64,000 nt of DNA from DATCLS01 sp036563805 (GCA_036563805.1 DATCLS010000093.1:1-64000), one strand, 5' to 3'. Shown: positions 36,814 to 45,529, numbered from the stretch's first letter. Made by a program: numbers and translations. Notes: generated from the letters alone by a model not told the origin.

Positions 36814-39477
36814 TTGGCTGAGATGACGCGTTGGAAGTCGGTGGGCGAGCTCCGCCCCGGAGACCCCCGACACATCGCCGGATTCGAGATCCTCGGTCGC
36901 CTCGGGCAGGGCGGCATGGGCGTCGTGTACCTGGCCGAGCACCCCGAGATGGGCCCGGCCGCGCTCAAGTTCGTCCAGCCGGGGAGCGACGACGGGACGT
37001 TCCGGGCCCGGTTCCGGCGCGAGGTCGAGGCCGTCGAGCGGGTCCGCAGCCCGCGGGTCGCCCCCGTGCTGGCGGCCGACCCCGACGCCGACACCCCGTG
37101 GCTGGCCACCGCCTTCGTCGACGGGCCCACGCTCGACGAGGCCGTCGAGGCCCGGGGCCCGATGGCGGGCGAGCGGCTGGTGTCGCTGGCGGTGGCCCTG
37201 GCCGACGCGCTGGCGGCCATCCACGCCGCCGGCGTGGTCCACCGCGACCTGAAGCCGGCCAACATCCTGCTCACGCCGGACACGCCGGTCGTCATCGACT
37301 TCGGCATCGCCGCCCTCCGGGAGGCACCCGCCCTCACCAGGACCGGCTACATGGTCGGCACCGCCGGGTGGATGGCGCCCGAGCAGGTGCGGGCCGGGCG
37401 GCCCGGCCCCAAGGTCGACGTGTTCACCTGGGGCCTGGTCGTCGCCTACGCCGCCTCAGGGCGGCCGCCGTTCGGCACGGGGGCGCCCGACGCCCTCGCC
37501 TACCGGGTCGTCCACGAGGAGCCCGACCTGCCGGCCCTGCCCGATCCACTCGACCGGGTCGTGCGCTCGGCCCTGGTCAAGGACCCCAGGATCCGGCCCG
37601 AGGTGGCCGACCTGCTCACCGCCCTGACCGACGAGCCGATCCCGGTGCCGGCCGGGCCGACCGCCGTCGGGCCCACGCTGGCCGACCGGACCGAGATCGT
37701 CCCGACGATCGTGGCCCGGGGTTGGGGCGTCGACGCCCTGCCGGCGCGGCCCGGCGCCGCGGTGGCCGGGGCCGCGGGCCTCGCGGGTGCCGCCGGGGCT
37801 GGCCTCGCGGGTGCCACCGGGGCGGCGGGCCTCGCCGGAGCCGCCGCCGACGGCGGCGACGGCGCGGGCGCCGGCGTGGCCGCGCCACCCCCGCCTGGCC
37901 AAAACGGCGGCCCCGTCCCGGCCGGCGCCGACGTCGACCCCGACCGGACGATCGTCGAGCCCCGGACGCGGTTCGCGCCCACCCCCGGGCCGGCGGGCCC
38001 GGCTGGGCCGCCGTTCTGGTTCGCCGGGGCCGAGCACCACGACGAACGGTCGCTGGCCGCCGCCTTCCAGACCAACTGGGACGAGGCCGCCGACCAGCTG
38101 TTCCGCCGGCGGAACCCGGTGTGGATCGGCGAGCTCCGGTCCTTCCTCCAGGCCCGCGACCTCCACGAGGCCGACCGGCTCGTCGCCCGGGCCGTGGCCG
38201 AGGGGCCCGGCGACGCCCCGCCGGCGGCCGCGCTGGCCCGGCTCCTGCTGGCCCTCGACCCGGCGCTCGAGCCCCGGGTCGGCGACGTGTGGCTGACCGA
38301 GGACGGCCTGGTGGCCGTCGCCCAGGCCGTGGCCGACGGCCGCGACGGCGGCGAGCGGCTCGCCGAGATTCGGGACGCCCACGTGCTGCGCCTGTGGCGC
38401 TCGCTGCCCGGCATGGAGCGGGCGGCGTGGATCGACGAGCGCTGGCACGCCAGCCTCGAGGCGTTCGGGCGCCTGGCCGCCACCGTGAGCCCGTATGTCG
38501 GCTGGCCGACGCCGGCCGACCGGACGCGGGCCTCGGCGCTGCTGTTGCTGGGCGCCGTCCACCCCGACCACGAGCGCCGCCTGGGCCGCCAGCTGGCCGC
38601 CGCCCGCCGCACGGCCGCCCGCCACCAGGCCTGGTGGGCCCAGCTGGCGGCGGAGGGCCAGCACGCCCCGGCGGCGGCGGTCCTGGCCGTGATGACCGCG
38701 GAGCGGGCCCGCGCCCTGGCCCAGGAGGCCCGGGAAGCGGCCCGCGAGGCCGAGCGCCGCGAGCGCGAGGCCGAGCGGCAGGAACGCCAGCGCCGGGCCG
38801 CCGCCGAGGCCGCGGTCCAGCAGCCCGAGTGGCGCTACCGCCCGCTGCCCAAGGCGGAGAGCGGCGTGCGCCGCACCTGGGTGCTGGTGGTGATGGTGGC
38901 CGCGCTGCTCACGTTCCTGTGGACGCTGGGGCCGCTGGGCGACAAGCTGATCGCCTACTACACGGCGCTCGACGCCAACGGCGTCGTCGAGGACGACAAG
39001 TGGGCCGCCGACCGCCTGCAGGCGTTCCTCGACGTCAAGGACGCCGGCGGGCTGGCCGGCGTGCTGCTCTTGCTGCTGCCGGCCGCCTACGTCGCCAACC
39101 GGGCGATCGTCCGCCGCGGCGTGCGCCAGAAGGCCATGGTCCGGCTGTTCGCCGGTGCGGTCGCCGCCGTCGACGGCGCGCTGGGCTTCGTGCTGGCGGT
39201 GGCCGCCGTGGGCGGCGGGCTGGTGCTGGCCACCGGCGCCGAGAGCAAGGTGCGGGGCGGCGTGGCGCCGCCGTTCGCCGACGACCCGTGGCAGGTGGCG
39301 GGCCTGCTGCTGCCGTTCGGCGTGGTCGGGATCGTGCTGCTGGTCCGGTCGCTGTGGCGGCTGGGCCGGGCCGTGCTCGGCGGGGCGGTGGCCGGCCCGC
39401 CGCTGCCGGCCCCGCCCCGCCGCTCGGTTCCCGCCGGACCTGCCGCCCCGGTCGGGCCCGCCCCGCCCTCCTGGTGA
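36814..39477 (+). CDS. Serine/threonine protein kinase with C-terminal four-helix membrane domain
   Basis: The 887-residue protein opens with a Hanks-type kinase domain: Gly loop LGQGGMGVVYLA (residues 30-41), lysine in ALKFV (residue 52), HRDLKPANIL (about 143-152), DFGIA (about 161) and the APE motif. A Gly/Ala linker with GLAGA(A/T)GA repeats follows (about 311-355). Next is a large helical region (about 410-680) with a charged coiled coil near 630-680, then four membrane helices (about 690-870). It lacks PASTA repeats or another extracellular sensor, so it differs from PknB; the substrate is unknown. Starts considered: TTG 36814 or ATG 36823. Confidence 0.9.
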   Translation: MAEMTRWKSVGELRPGDPRHIAGFEILGRLGQGGMGVVYLAEHPEMGPAALKFVQPGSDDGTFRARFRREVEAVERVRSPRVAPVLAADPDADTPWLATAFVDGPTLDEAVEARGPMAGERLVSLAVALADALAAIHAAGVVHRDLKPANILLTPDTPVVIDFGIAALREAPALTRTGYMVGTAGWMAPEQVRAGRPGPKVDVFTWGLVVAYAASGRPPFGTGAPDALAYRVVHEEPDLPALPDPLDRVVRSALVKDPRIRPEVADLLTALTDEPIPVPAGPTAVGPTLADRTEIVPTIVARGWGVDALPARPGAAVAGAAGLAGAAGAGLAGATGAAGLAGAAADGGDGAGAGVAAPPPPGQNGGPVPAGADVDPDRTIVEPRTRFAPTPGPAGPAGPPFWFAGAEHHDERSLAAAFQTNWDEAADQLFRRRNPVWIGELRSFLQARDLHEADRLVARAVAEGPGDAPPAAALARLLLALDPALEPRVGDVWLTEDGLVAVAQAVADGRDGGERLAEIRDAHVLRLWRSLPGMERAAWIDERWHASLEAFGRLAATVSPYVGWPTPADRTRASALLLLGAVHPDHERRLGRQLAAARRTAARHQAWWAQLAAEGQHAPAAAVLAVMTAERARALAQEAREAAREAERREREAERQERQRRAAAEAAVQQPEWRYRPLPKAESGVRRTWVLVVMVAALLTFLWTLGPLGDKLIAYYTALDANGVVEDDKWAADRLQAFLDVKDAGGLAGVLLLLLPAAYVANRAIVRRGVRQKAMVRLFAGAVAAVDGALGFVLAVAAVGGGLVLATGAESKVRGGVAPPFADDPWQVAGLLLPFGVVGIVLLVRSLWRLGRAVLGGAVAGPPLPAPPRRSVPAGPAAPVGPAPPSW

Positions 39478-39628
39478 CTGCCCGCCTCGCCGGCCCGTTC
39501 ACGGCGGCCTCCACGGGCCCGGTTGTCGGGCTCGTCGCTTGGAGCGGCCGGTGCCAGCGGCCCGGTAGCCGCCGGTCCCGCCGGCCCGGCGGCCGCCCGC
39601 CCGACCGCCCGGCCCGGGTGGCCCGGCG

Positions 39629-39982
39629 TCAGGCCGGGGCGCTGACCCGGCTCGTCGCTCCCTGGCCCGGGGCCGAGGCGGCCGAGGGGGCCGGCGGGAC
39701 GTGGAACGGGTCGTGCTCGCTCAACAGCCGCTCGAGCTTGACCTCGTCGACCCGGGCCACGACGTTGCGGGCCTCGTGCTGGTCGCGGAGGGTCTTGCTC
39801 AGGCTGATCGTCGAGCTGACGGTGAACAGGGCGGCGAGCGCGAGGAACGCCCGCTCCCAGGCGGTCACCGGCAGGTAGGCGATGCCCACGCCGAGCGACC
39901 CGGAGGAGACGGCGAACGCCACCTGGGTCTGGAACACCCAGGCTGTGCTGTGGTGCATCGGGAGGTTGGCGTTGGTCGTCAT
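39629..39982 (-). CDS. YiaA/YiaB-like two-helix membrane protein
   Basis: The 117-residue protein matches the YiaAB two-helix domain: HHSTAWVFQTQVAFAVSSG, then LGVGIAYLPV and FLALAALFTVSSTISLSKTL with two membrane segments, then RDQHEARNVVARVDE. A Pro/Ala tail follows. Function is unknown in all organisms. ATG at 39982 has no Shine-Dalgarno; instead a perfect 9-bp hairpin ends 12 bases upstream and a larger hairpin lies further out, giving an unusually structured leader. The frame stays open upstream, but the family begins here. Confidence 0.85.
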   Translation of the reverse strand: MTTNANLPMHHSTAWVFQTQVAFAVSSGSLGVGIAYLPVTAWERAFLALAALFTVSSTISLSKTLRDQHEARNVVARVDEVKLERLLSEHDPFHVPPAPSAASAPGQGATSRVSAPA

Positions 39983-40362
39983 GCCCCGATCGTCGGCCGG
40001 CGGCGGCCCGCCGGCCATCGGGGGTACCGCCCAGATCTCCCCGGGGGCCGCCGCAGTCGGCGGACGATCCCGGTACGGCGGGCGCCGTGCGCCTCGCGGC
40101 CTCCTGGGAGGCGCACGGTACGCCGGGATGGTGGGTCGGCCACCTCGAGCCCGGGACCGCGATGGTGTCGCCGAGCTCGCCGCCGCCGTCGTCTCGCCGG
40201 GCCCCACGGCCTACGGCCCCGCGGCGACGTGGCGGTCGTCGGGCCCGAGCCGATCCGGCAGCCCACCGCCCGCACCAGGATCGCCCGGGCGCCCCTGACC
40301 GGGCCACCGAAGCCGCCGGTGGCCGCGGGCGAGCGCCGCCGTGCCCACCGGCGGTCGGGCCG
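39983..40362 (-). other. 380-bp gene-free stretch with two strong hairpins
   Basis: I see no credible gene here. Hairpin 1 is 39995-40016 (GGCCGGCGG/CCGCCGGCC, loop CGGC), just before the yiaA start. Hairpin 2 is 40085-40118 (CCGTGCGCCTC/GAGGCGCACGG, 11 bp, 12-nt loop), nested inside outer arms ATCCCGG (40067) and CCGGGAT (40123). The stretch probably includes the yiaA leader and the end of the trmH transcript. Confidence 0.55.
40302..40324 (-). terminator. 8-bp hairpin downstream of trmH
   Basis: GGCCACCG (40302-40309) and CGGTGGCC (40317-40324) form a perfect stem with a 7-nt loop, 38 bases after the trmH stop on the minus strand. Confidence 0.5.
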
Positions 40363-41145
40363 TCAGGACAGCACGTGCTGGCGGATCCAGGTGTGCATGG
40401 CGATGCCCGACGCCACGCCCGCGTTGATCGATCGCGTCGAGCCGAACATGGTGATCGAGCACACCTGGGCGCAGATGGACCGGGCCGCCTCCGACAGCCC
40501 GGGGCCCTCCTGGCCGAACAGCAGCAGGCACCGGCGGGGGAGGGTGGTCGACTCGAGCGGCACCGAGCCCGGCAGGTTGTCGATGCCGACCACGACCAGG
40601 CCGGCCTCCTCGGCCCGGGCCGCCAGCGCCTCGACCGTCGGGTGGTGCTCGATGTGCTGGTAGCGGTCGGTGACCATGGCGCCCCGCCGGTTCCACCGCC
40701 GCCGGCCGACGATGTGGACGGCCTCGGCGAGGAAGGCGTTGGCGTTGCGCACGACCGTGCCGATGTTCAGGTCGTGGCGCCAGTTCTCGACCCCGACGTG
40801 GAACGGGTGCCGGCGCCGGTCGAGGTCGGCGACGATCGCCTCGACCCGCCAGTAGCGGTAGCGGTCGACGACGTTGCGGCGGTCGCCGGCGGCCAGCAGC
40901 GCCGGGTCGAGCCGGGGGTCGTCGGGCCAGGGGCGCGGGTGGGGACCGACCCCGACCTCGTGCCCGCCCGGCTCGTCGGGACCGGTCCCGGCGTCGCGGT
41001 CGGGCTCGACGTCACGGCCCGCCCGGTCCAGTCCGCTCTGATCGCGGCCGCCCGGCTCGCCGGGTCCGCCCCCGGCCGTGTGCCCGCCCTCGTCGCCCCC
41101 GGCGCCGGCGGGCGGGTCGGGCGCCGGGGTCGACCGCGGCGTCAG
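40363..41145 (-). CDS. TrmH/SpoU-family RNA 2'-O-methyltransferase, probable CTG start
   Basis: This SPOUT methyltransferase has the three family motifs: NIGTVVRNANAFLAEAV, LLLFGQEGPGLSEAA and TMFGSTRSINAGVASGIAM. It is expected to 2'-O-methylate a tRNA or rRNA nucleotide. No ATG, GTG or TTG occurs in frame between the upstream pspA stop and the conserved domain. A CTG at 41145 overlaps that stop as CTGA, the same geometry as the GTGA/ATGA overlaps elsewhere in the window. Starting there gives 260 residues with an acidic, Pro/Gly-rich ~75-residue N-terminus. A CTG further in (for example before LLAAGDRRN) is the alternative. Domain call secure, start uncertain. Confidence 0.88.
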   Translation of the reverse strand: MTPRSTPAPDPPAGAGGDEGGHTAGGGPGEPGGRDQSGLDRAGRDVEPDRDAGTGPDEPGGHEVGVGPHPRPWPDDPRLDPALLAAGDRRNVVDRYRYWRVEAIVADLDRRRHPFHVGVENWRHDLNIGTVVRNANAFLAEAVHIVGRRRWNRRGAMVTDRYQHIEHHPTVEALAARAEEAGLVVVGIDNLPGSVPLESTTLPRRCLLLFGQEGPGLSEAARSICAQVCSITMFGSTRSINAGVASGIAMHTWIRQHVLS

Positions 41146-41933
41146 CTGGCGCCCGGCGCGTCGCCGGGGGTGGCGCCCTCGGCCCCGCTGTCCGCGCTCG
41201 TCCCCTCGCCCGGGCCCAGGCCGAGCTGGGCCCGGATCTGCGACAGCCGGGCCTGGGCCTCGACGTTCATCGAGGCCTGCTCGACCTCGAGCATGCGGGT
41301 CTCGACCGACGACTCGGTCAGCTCGGCCATGCCCTTGGCCTTGGCGTAGCGGGCCTCGATCTTGTCGCGCACCTCGTCGAGCGTCGGCACGTCCTGGCCC
41401 ACGGCCTCGGACAGCGACGCCATCGCCGTGTTCATCTGCTCCTGCATCTTCGCCTGGTCGAGCTGTGACAGGAGCTTCTGGCGCTCGGCGAGCTTCTGCT
41501 GCAGGGCGTTGGCGTTCTGCTGGACGGCGCTCTTGGCCTGGTTGGCGGCCTGCGTCGACTGGAGGTGCAGCGCCTTGAGGTCCTCGACCTCGCGCTCGAG
41601 GGCGATCATCCGGTTGGCGAAGGCCTCGGCGCTCGACGTGTACTGCGCGGCTTTGGCCTGGTCGCCGGCCTTGGCGGCCTCCTCGGCCATGAGCACGGCC
41701 TGCCGGGCGTTGGCGTTGACCTTCTCGAGCTCGCCCATCGTCCGGTTCAACCGGATCTCGGTCTGCTTCTGGTGGGCGATGACGTTGGCGGCCTGCTCCT
41801 TCAGGCGGCGCTGCTGCTCCTGCGCCTCGGCGATCGCTTGTTCCAGCTGCACCTTGGGGTCGGCGCGCTCGTTGAACGAGGACGTGAGCTTCGCCGTGAG
41901 GTAGGCCCACCAGCGTCGGAACAGTTTCAGCAT
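41142..41933 (-). CDS. pspA: PspA/IM30-family membrane-stress protein
   Basis: PspA forms scaffolds that protect damaged membranes. The 263-residue protein begins with an amphipathic helix (MLKLFRRWWAYLTAKL) and then the long coiled-coil hairpin with DPKVQLEQAIAEAQEQQRRL and NQAKSAVQQNANALQQKLAE typical of the ESCRT-III-like family. A short acidic tail follows. The ATG at 41933 lies 6 bases after a TAACCT hexamer, so the message is probably leaderless. The stop overlaps the putative trmH CTG start. No PspB/C or PspF homologue lies nearby. Confidence 0.94.
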   Translation of the reverse strand: MLKLFRRWWAYLTAKLTSSFNERADPKVQLEQAIAEAQEQQRRLKEQAANVIAHQKQTEIRLNRTMGELEKVNANARQAVLMAEEAAKAGDQAKAAQYTSSAEAFANRMIALEREVEDLKALHLQSTQAANQAKSAVQQNANALQQKLAERQKLLSQLDQAKMQEQMNTAMASLSEAVGQDVPTLDEVRDKIEARYAKAKGMAELTESSVETRMLEVEQASMNVEAQARLSQIRAQLGLGPGEGTSADSGAEGATPGDAPGAS

Positions 41934-41939
41934 GGGAGC

Positions 41940-41945
41940 AGGTTA
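41940..41945 (-). promoter_or_regulatory. Leaderless-type -10 hexamer TAACCT for pspA
   Basis: TAACCT on the minus strand ends 6 bases before the pspA ATG, the tightest spacing in the set together with proA. Confidence 0.5.
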
Positions 41946-42004
41946 CGCCACGCCTCGCGCTGTCCACGCCGCGCTGGCGACGGCGGACGGGGCGGTCCCC
42001 CCGG

Positions 42005-44740
42005 TCAGCGGCGCAGCAGGGCGGTGACCCGGCCGAGCATGGCGTGCGCCTCCGGCACCCTCAGCGTGTACGCCACCGCCAGGTAGGCGACGCCGGCGGG
42101 GCCGAGCACGAGCGGCGCCGAGATCAGCGAGTAGAGGTCGCCGACGGCCAGCTCCATCCCGAACGCCACGACGGCGGCGGCGATGCAGGCGGCCGAGATG
42201 GGGTTGATCCACCGCCCGCCCAGGCGCGACCGCCCGATGCGCCAGGCGACGGCGGTGCTCAGCAGCCGGTACTCCAGCCACGATGACAGGGCGGCCCCGA
42301 GGGCCAGGCCGACGATGCCCAGGTGGGGGACGCCGCCGGTCTGCGTCCGGGCGGCCTCGCTCAGCGGCCCGAGGGCGATGACGTCGCCCCAACCGTGGAC
42401 GGCGCCGCTCTCCACCGTCAGCCGGTCGAGCGGGAACATGAGCGCCAGGCCGACCAGCGCCGCCACCGTGACCCGCACCGCGGCCAGGCGGGCCGGCGTC
42501 CGGGCGTCGCCCAGGGCGTACAGGGCGTTCTGCAGGAGCCTGGACGCGGTGGTCGCCGGGAGGCCCAGCGAGAAGGCGGCGATGACGTACCAGATGGCGA
42601 TCGTGTCGTCGCTGCCGATGGCCCCCCGCTGGAACAGGACCCGCACGACCTGGTCGCCGACCACGATGAACAGGGCGGTGGTGGGGGCCACGTAGAACAG
42701 GATGCGGGCCATGCCGTCCTCGAGCCGCCGGCGGAACGCCCGCCGGGTCTCGGGGTCGTGCACCCGCACCTCCGACAGGTCCGGCAGCTCGGCGGCCGCC
42801 ACGCTCATGCCGAACACGCTGATCGGCAGCAGGTACAGGACCTGGGCGTAGGTCAGCGCCGACACCGCGCCCACGGCCAGGAAGCTGGCCAGCCACAGGT
42901 CGACGTAGCCGAGGATCTGCACGACGCCCCGGCCCATGACGACCGGGCCGAACCGCGACAGGACGGTCCGCACGCCGGGCAGGCGCGTGTTGAGGCTGAG
43001 CCGGATGGCGCCCAGCACCCGCAGCACGCTCGGGATCTGGACCGCCACCTGGCCGATGCTGCCGAGCAGCACGCCCCAGGCCAGCGCCTGGGCCAGCTCG
43101 GTCCGGCTGGCGCCGATGAGCGCGACGACGAGGAGGGTGGCGATCTGGGCCGCGTTCCACACGACCGGCGCCACGTACGAGAGGAAGAACTTGCGATGGC
43201 TGTTGAGGACGCCGAGGCACCAGGCCGACAGCGGCATGAGCCCCATGGCCGGGAACATGATGCGGACGAGGTCGACCGTGAGGTCGAAACGGGCGTCGTT
43301 GCTGAAGCCGGTGACCAGCGTGGCCGCCACCTGCTCGCTGAAGATCAGCCCGACGAACGTGAGCACGCCGGACAGGGCGAGCAGCAGGGCGCAGATGGCC
43401 CCGGCCAGCCGGCCGGCCGCCTCCTCGTCGCCGTCGGTCCGCATGCGCACGTAGACGGGGATGAACGACGCCGACAGCACGCCCTCGCCCAGCAGGTTCT
43501 GCAGCGTGTTGGGGATGCGCAGCGCCGCCTTGAAGGCGTCGGCGGCCGCGGTGGTGCCCAGGTAGCGGCCGATGAGCATCTCGCGGATGAGCCCCGCGAA
43601 GCGGGACAGCATGATGCCGGCCGCCACCAGCAGCGAGGACTTGCCGGTCGACGGGCGCTTCTCCGCCTCGGCCGCGGCCGGGCGGGACGGGGCGGTCGGT
43701 GGGACCGGCTCTTGCGCCGCGTCGGGCGCGGCCGGCGGCGCCCCCGGTGGGGCGCCCGGCGGTGCCCCCGGTGGCGCCGCCGACGGTGCTGCCGGCGGTG
43801 CACCCGGCGGGGCGAACACGCTCGCCCCCGGCCGTGGGGGCGGGATCGGCTCCCGGTCGGCGGCGGGCGGGGCGCCGGGAGGCGGGGCCAGGTCGACGGG
43901 CGCCGCCGCGCTCGGGGCCCGGGGCTCGACGTCGCCGGCCTGGCGCAGCGCCCGCAGCTCCTCGGCGATGGGCAGCTCGACCGTGGGGGCGTCGGGCTCG
44001 TACCAGCCGAGGATCGGGTCGTGGGCAGCGGCGCCGAAGCGTCCGCCGCCGTCGGGGAACCGGCTGCCCTCGGGGGGCGTGCCCCGCAGGCCCAGCAGCC
44101 GGGCTTGGCGGCGGCTGGTCGCCCCGTAGTGGAGCTCCTCCTCGCCGGCCCCGCGGCGGACGATGCGGCGGCCGCGCCACCGGCGGCCGCCGGTCCCGCC
44201 GCCCAGGTCGTCGTCCTCGTCCCAGCCGCCGCCGGCCGGCGCCGGGTCGTCGGGCCCGGGGTCGCCCCAGCCGCGGCCGGCCGAACCGGCGGGGGCGGGC
44301 TCGTCCCACCGGCCGCCGGCCTGGTGGACGTCCCACCCGCCGGCGCCCGGGCCGGCGGGCTCCGGCTCGGACCAGGCGCTGGCACCGGGGGCGGCGGCCT
44401 CCGGCTCGGACCAGGCGCTGGCGCTCGGGCCGGCGGGCTCGGCGGCCCGCCAGCCGCCCGCGGCGGGCTCGGCGGGGGCGGGTTCGTCCCAGCGGCCCGC
44501 GCCCCGCCCCGCCGCCCAGGGATCCCCGCCGGCCTGGTGGGCGTCCCACCCGCCGGCGCCCGGGCCGGCGGGCTCGTCCCACTCGGCATCGTCCCACTCG
44601 GCGTCGTCCCACGCCGCGTCGTCCCATCCGGCCTCGTCCGGGGCGCCGTCGTCCCAGCCGGGCCGGCGCGGGCCGCCCGGCGGCCCGTCGTCCGGGGGGT
44701 CGGGCTGTCGTCGGCGGTCCCCAGGCACCGGCCGGTTCAT
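42005..44740 (-). CDS. murJ: Lipid II flippase MurJ with long disordered N-terminus
   Basis: MurJ flips lipid II across the membrane for wall synthesis. The 911-residue protein has a ~365-residue acidic, Trp/Pro-rich N-terminus. A full MurJ/MviN core follows with about 14 membrane helices: ASFIPVYVRMR, FSNDARFDLTVDLVRIMFPAMG region, RLPGVRTVLSRFGPVVMGRG and others. Unlike mycobacterial MviN there is no pseudokinase domain at the C-terminus. The N-terminus is built from W-D-D-A and G-G-W-D repeats that also show at DNA level. The start ATG overlaps the stop of the upstream coiled-coil gene (ATGA), so the two are coupled. Confidence 0.93.
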   Translation of the reverse strand: MNRPVPGDRRRQPDPPDDGPPGGPRRPGWDDGAPDEAGWDDAAWDDAEWDDAEWDEPAGPGAGGWDAHQAGGDPWAAGRGAGRWDEPAPAEPAAGGWRAAEPAGPSASAWSEPEAAAPGASAWSEPEPAGPGAGGWDVHQAGGRWDEPAPAGSAGRGWGDPGPDDPAPAGGGWDEDDDLGGGTGGRRWRGRRIVRRGAGEEELHYGATSRRQARLLGLRGTPPEGSRFPDGGGRFGAAAHDPILGWYEPDAPTVELPIAEELRALRQAGDVEPRAPSAAAPVDLAPPPGAPPAADREPIPPPRPGASVFAPPGAPPAAPSAAPPGAPPGAPPGAPPAAPDAAQEPVPPTAPSRPAAAEAEKRPSTGKSSLLVAAGIMLSRFAGLIREMLIGRYLGTTAAADAFKAALRIPNTLQNLLGEGVLSASFIPVYVRMRTDGDEEAAGRLAGAICALLLALSGVLTFVGLIFSEQVAATLVTGFSNDARFDLTVDLVRIMFPAMGLMPLSAWCLGVLNSHRKFFLSYVAPVVWNAAQIATLLVVALIGASRTELAQALAWGVLLGSIGQVAVQIPSVLRVLGAIRLSLNTRLPGVRTVLSRFGPVVMGRGVVQILGYVDLWLASFLAVGAVSALTYAQVLYLLPISVFGMSVAAAELPDLSEVRVHDPETRRAFRRRLEDGMARILFYVAPTTALFIVVGDQVVRVLFQRGAIGSDDTIAIWYVIAAFSLGLPATTASRLLQNALYALGDARTPARLAAVRVTVAALVGLALMFPLDRLTVESGAVHGWGDVIALGPLSEAARTQTGGVPHLGIVGLALGAALSSWLEYRLLSTAVAWRIGRSRLGGRWINPISAACIAAAVVAFGMELAVGDLYSLISAPLVLGPAGVAYLAVAYTLRVPEAHAMLGRVTALLRR
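44315..44663 (-). repeat. Tandem and segmental repeats in the murJ 5' region
   Basis: Six units of about 15 bp beginning TCGTCC(C) start at 44574 and run to ~44663; they encode W-D-D-A units. A 47-bp segment at 44315-44361 recurs at 44528-44574 with one mismatch (213 bp apart, in frame). A 24-mer at 44360-44383 recurs at 44399-44422. All lie inside the disordered tail. Confidence 0.8.
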
Positions 44741-45513
44741 CCGGACGCGCCGGGGGGCAGACCTCCCGGCGCGGTGCCGTGCGTCTCGTCCAGCGCCTGC
44801 CGCAAGGCCTCCATCTCGGTCACGAGCTCGTTGACGTCGGCCCCCAGGGTGCCCGCCGAGGCCGCGGAGTCGGCCACCGCCGACCGGGTGGACAGCTCGA
44901 GCGCCCGGGCCACGGCCTCGTCCATGCGGGCGTCCAGCATGCGCAGCTGGGTTTGGGTGCGTGTGATGGTCCGGTCGAGCCGCTCGGCGGTCGCCTTCTG
45001 CTGCTCGAGCGACCGGACGACCGTCTCGAGCGCCGGGTCCTCGGCGTCGCCGATGGTGAGCTGGGCGCGCCGCCGGTCGACGTCCGCGACGTCGATGCCC
45101 TTGCGGGCCCGGACGAGCGCCTGGCCCCGCTGGGCGATGCGCCACGTCTCCTCGGCGCCGGCGTGCATACGCCGGGCGATGTCGGCCAGGTGGTCGCGCA
45201 GCGGGCCGGGCTCGAGGCGCAGCACGACCTCGTCGAAGCGGTTGCGGGCCTGCAACGCCTCCTGCACGAAGCGCCGCCACGGCTCCTGGAGCGTGAACGG
45301 GTCGATGCGCTCGGCCCGCCGGCGGCGGGGCACGGCCAGCGCCACCCGGACGGCCCAGGCGACCACGCCGAGCACGACCGCGAGGGCCAGCGGCAGGCCG
45401 GCGACCGCGGCCACGACGGCCACGACCACGCCGATGACGATGCCCGACGGCGCCACGAGGGCGCGGGCCACCTGGGGCGTGAAGAAGCGGTCGCGCAGGG
45501 AGCCTCCGGCCAT
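44737..45513 (-). CDS. Membrane-anchored coiled-coil protein of unknown function
   Basis: The 258-residue product has two N-terminal membrane helices (about residues 18-58), a basic RRRRAERIDPF turn and then a mostly helical, charged region with EQQKATAERLDRTITRTQTQ that should form coiled coils. I do not recognise a named family. It is coupled to murJ by an ATGA overlap, which suggests a role in wall synthesis or MurJ placement. ATG at 45513 lies 10 bases after a TAGCCT hexamer. Confidence 0.72.
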   Translation of the reverse strand: MAGGSLRDRFFTPQVARALVAPSGIVIGVVVAVVAAVAGLPLALAVVLGVVAWAVRVALAVPRRRRAERIDPFTLQEPWRRFVQEALQARNRFDEVVLRLEPGPLRDHLADIARRMHAGAEETWRIAQRGQALVRARKGIDVADVDRRRAQLTIGDAEDPALETVVRSLEQQKATAERLDRTITRTQTQLRMLDARMDEAVARALELSTRSAVADSAASAGTLGADVNELVTEMEALRQALDETHGTAPGGLPPGASG

Positions 45514-45523
45514 AACCGCGGCC

Positions 45524-45529
45524 AGGCTA
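45524..45529 (-). promoter_or_regulatory. Leaderless-type -10 hexamer TAGCCT for the coiled-coil/murJ pair
   Basis: TAGCCT on the minus strand ends 10 bases before the ATG at 45513; no Shine-Dalgarno is visible. Confidence 0.45.

Noticed and set aside
40087..40362. Possible small genes in the stretch before trmH's end
   Set aside because: Open frames exist in several phases but have no ribosome binding site, no plausible domain and cross strong hairpins.
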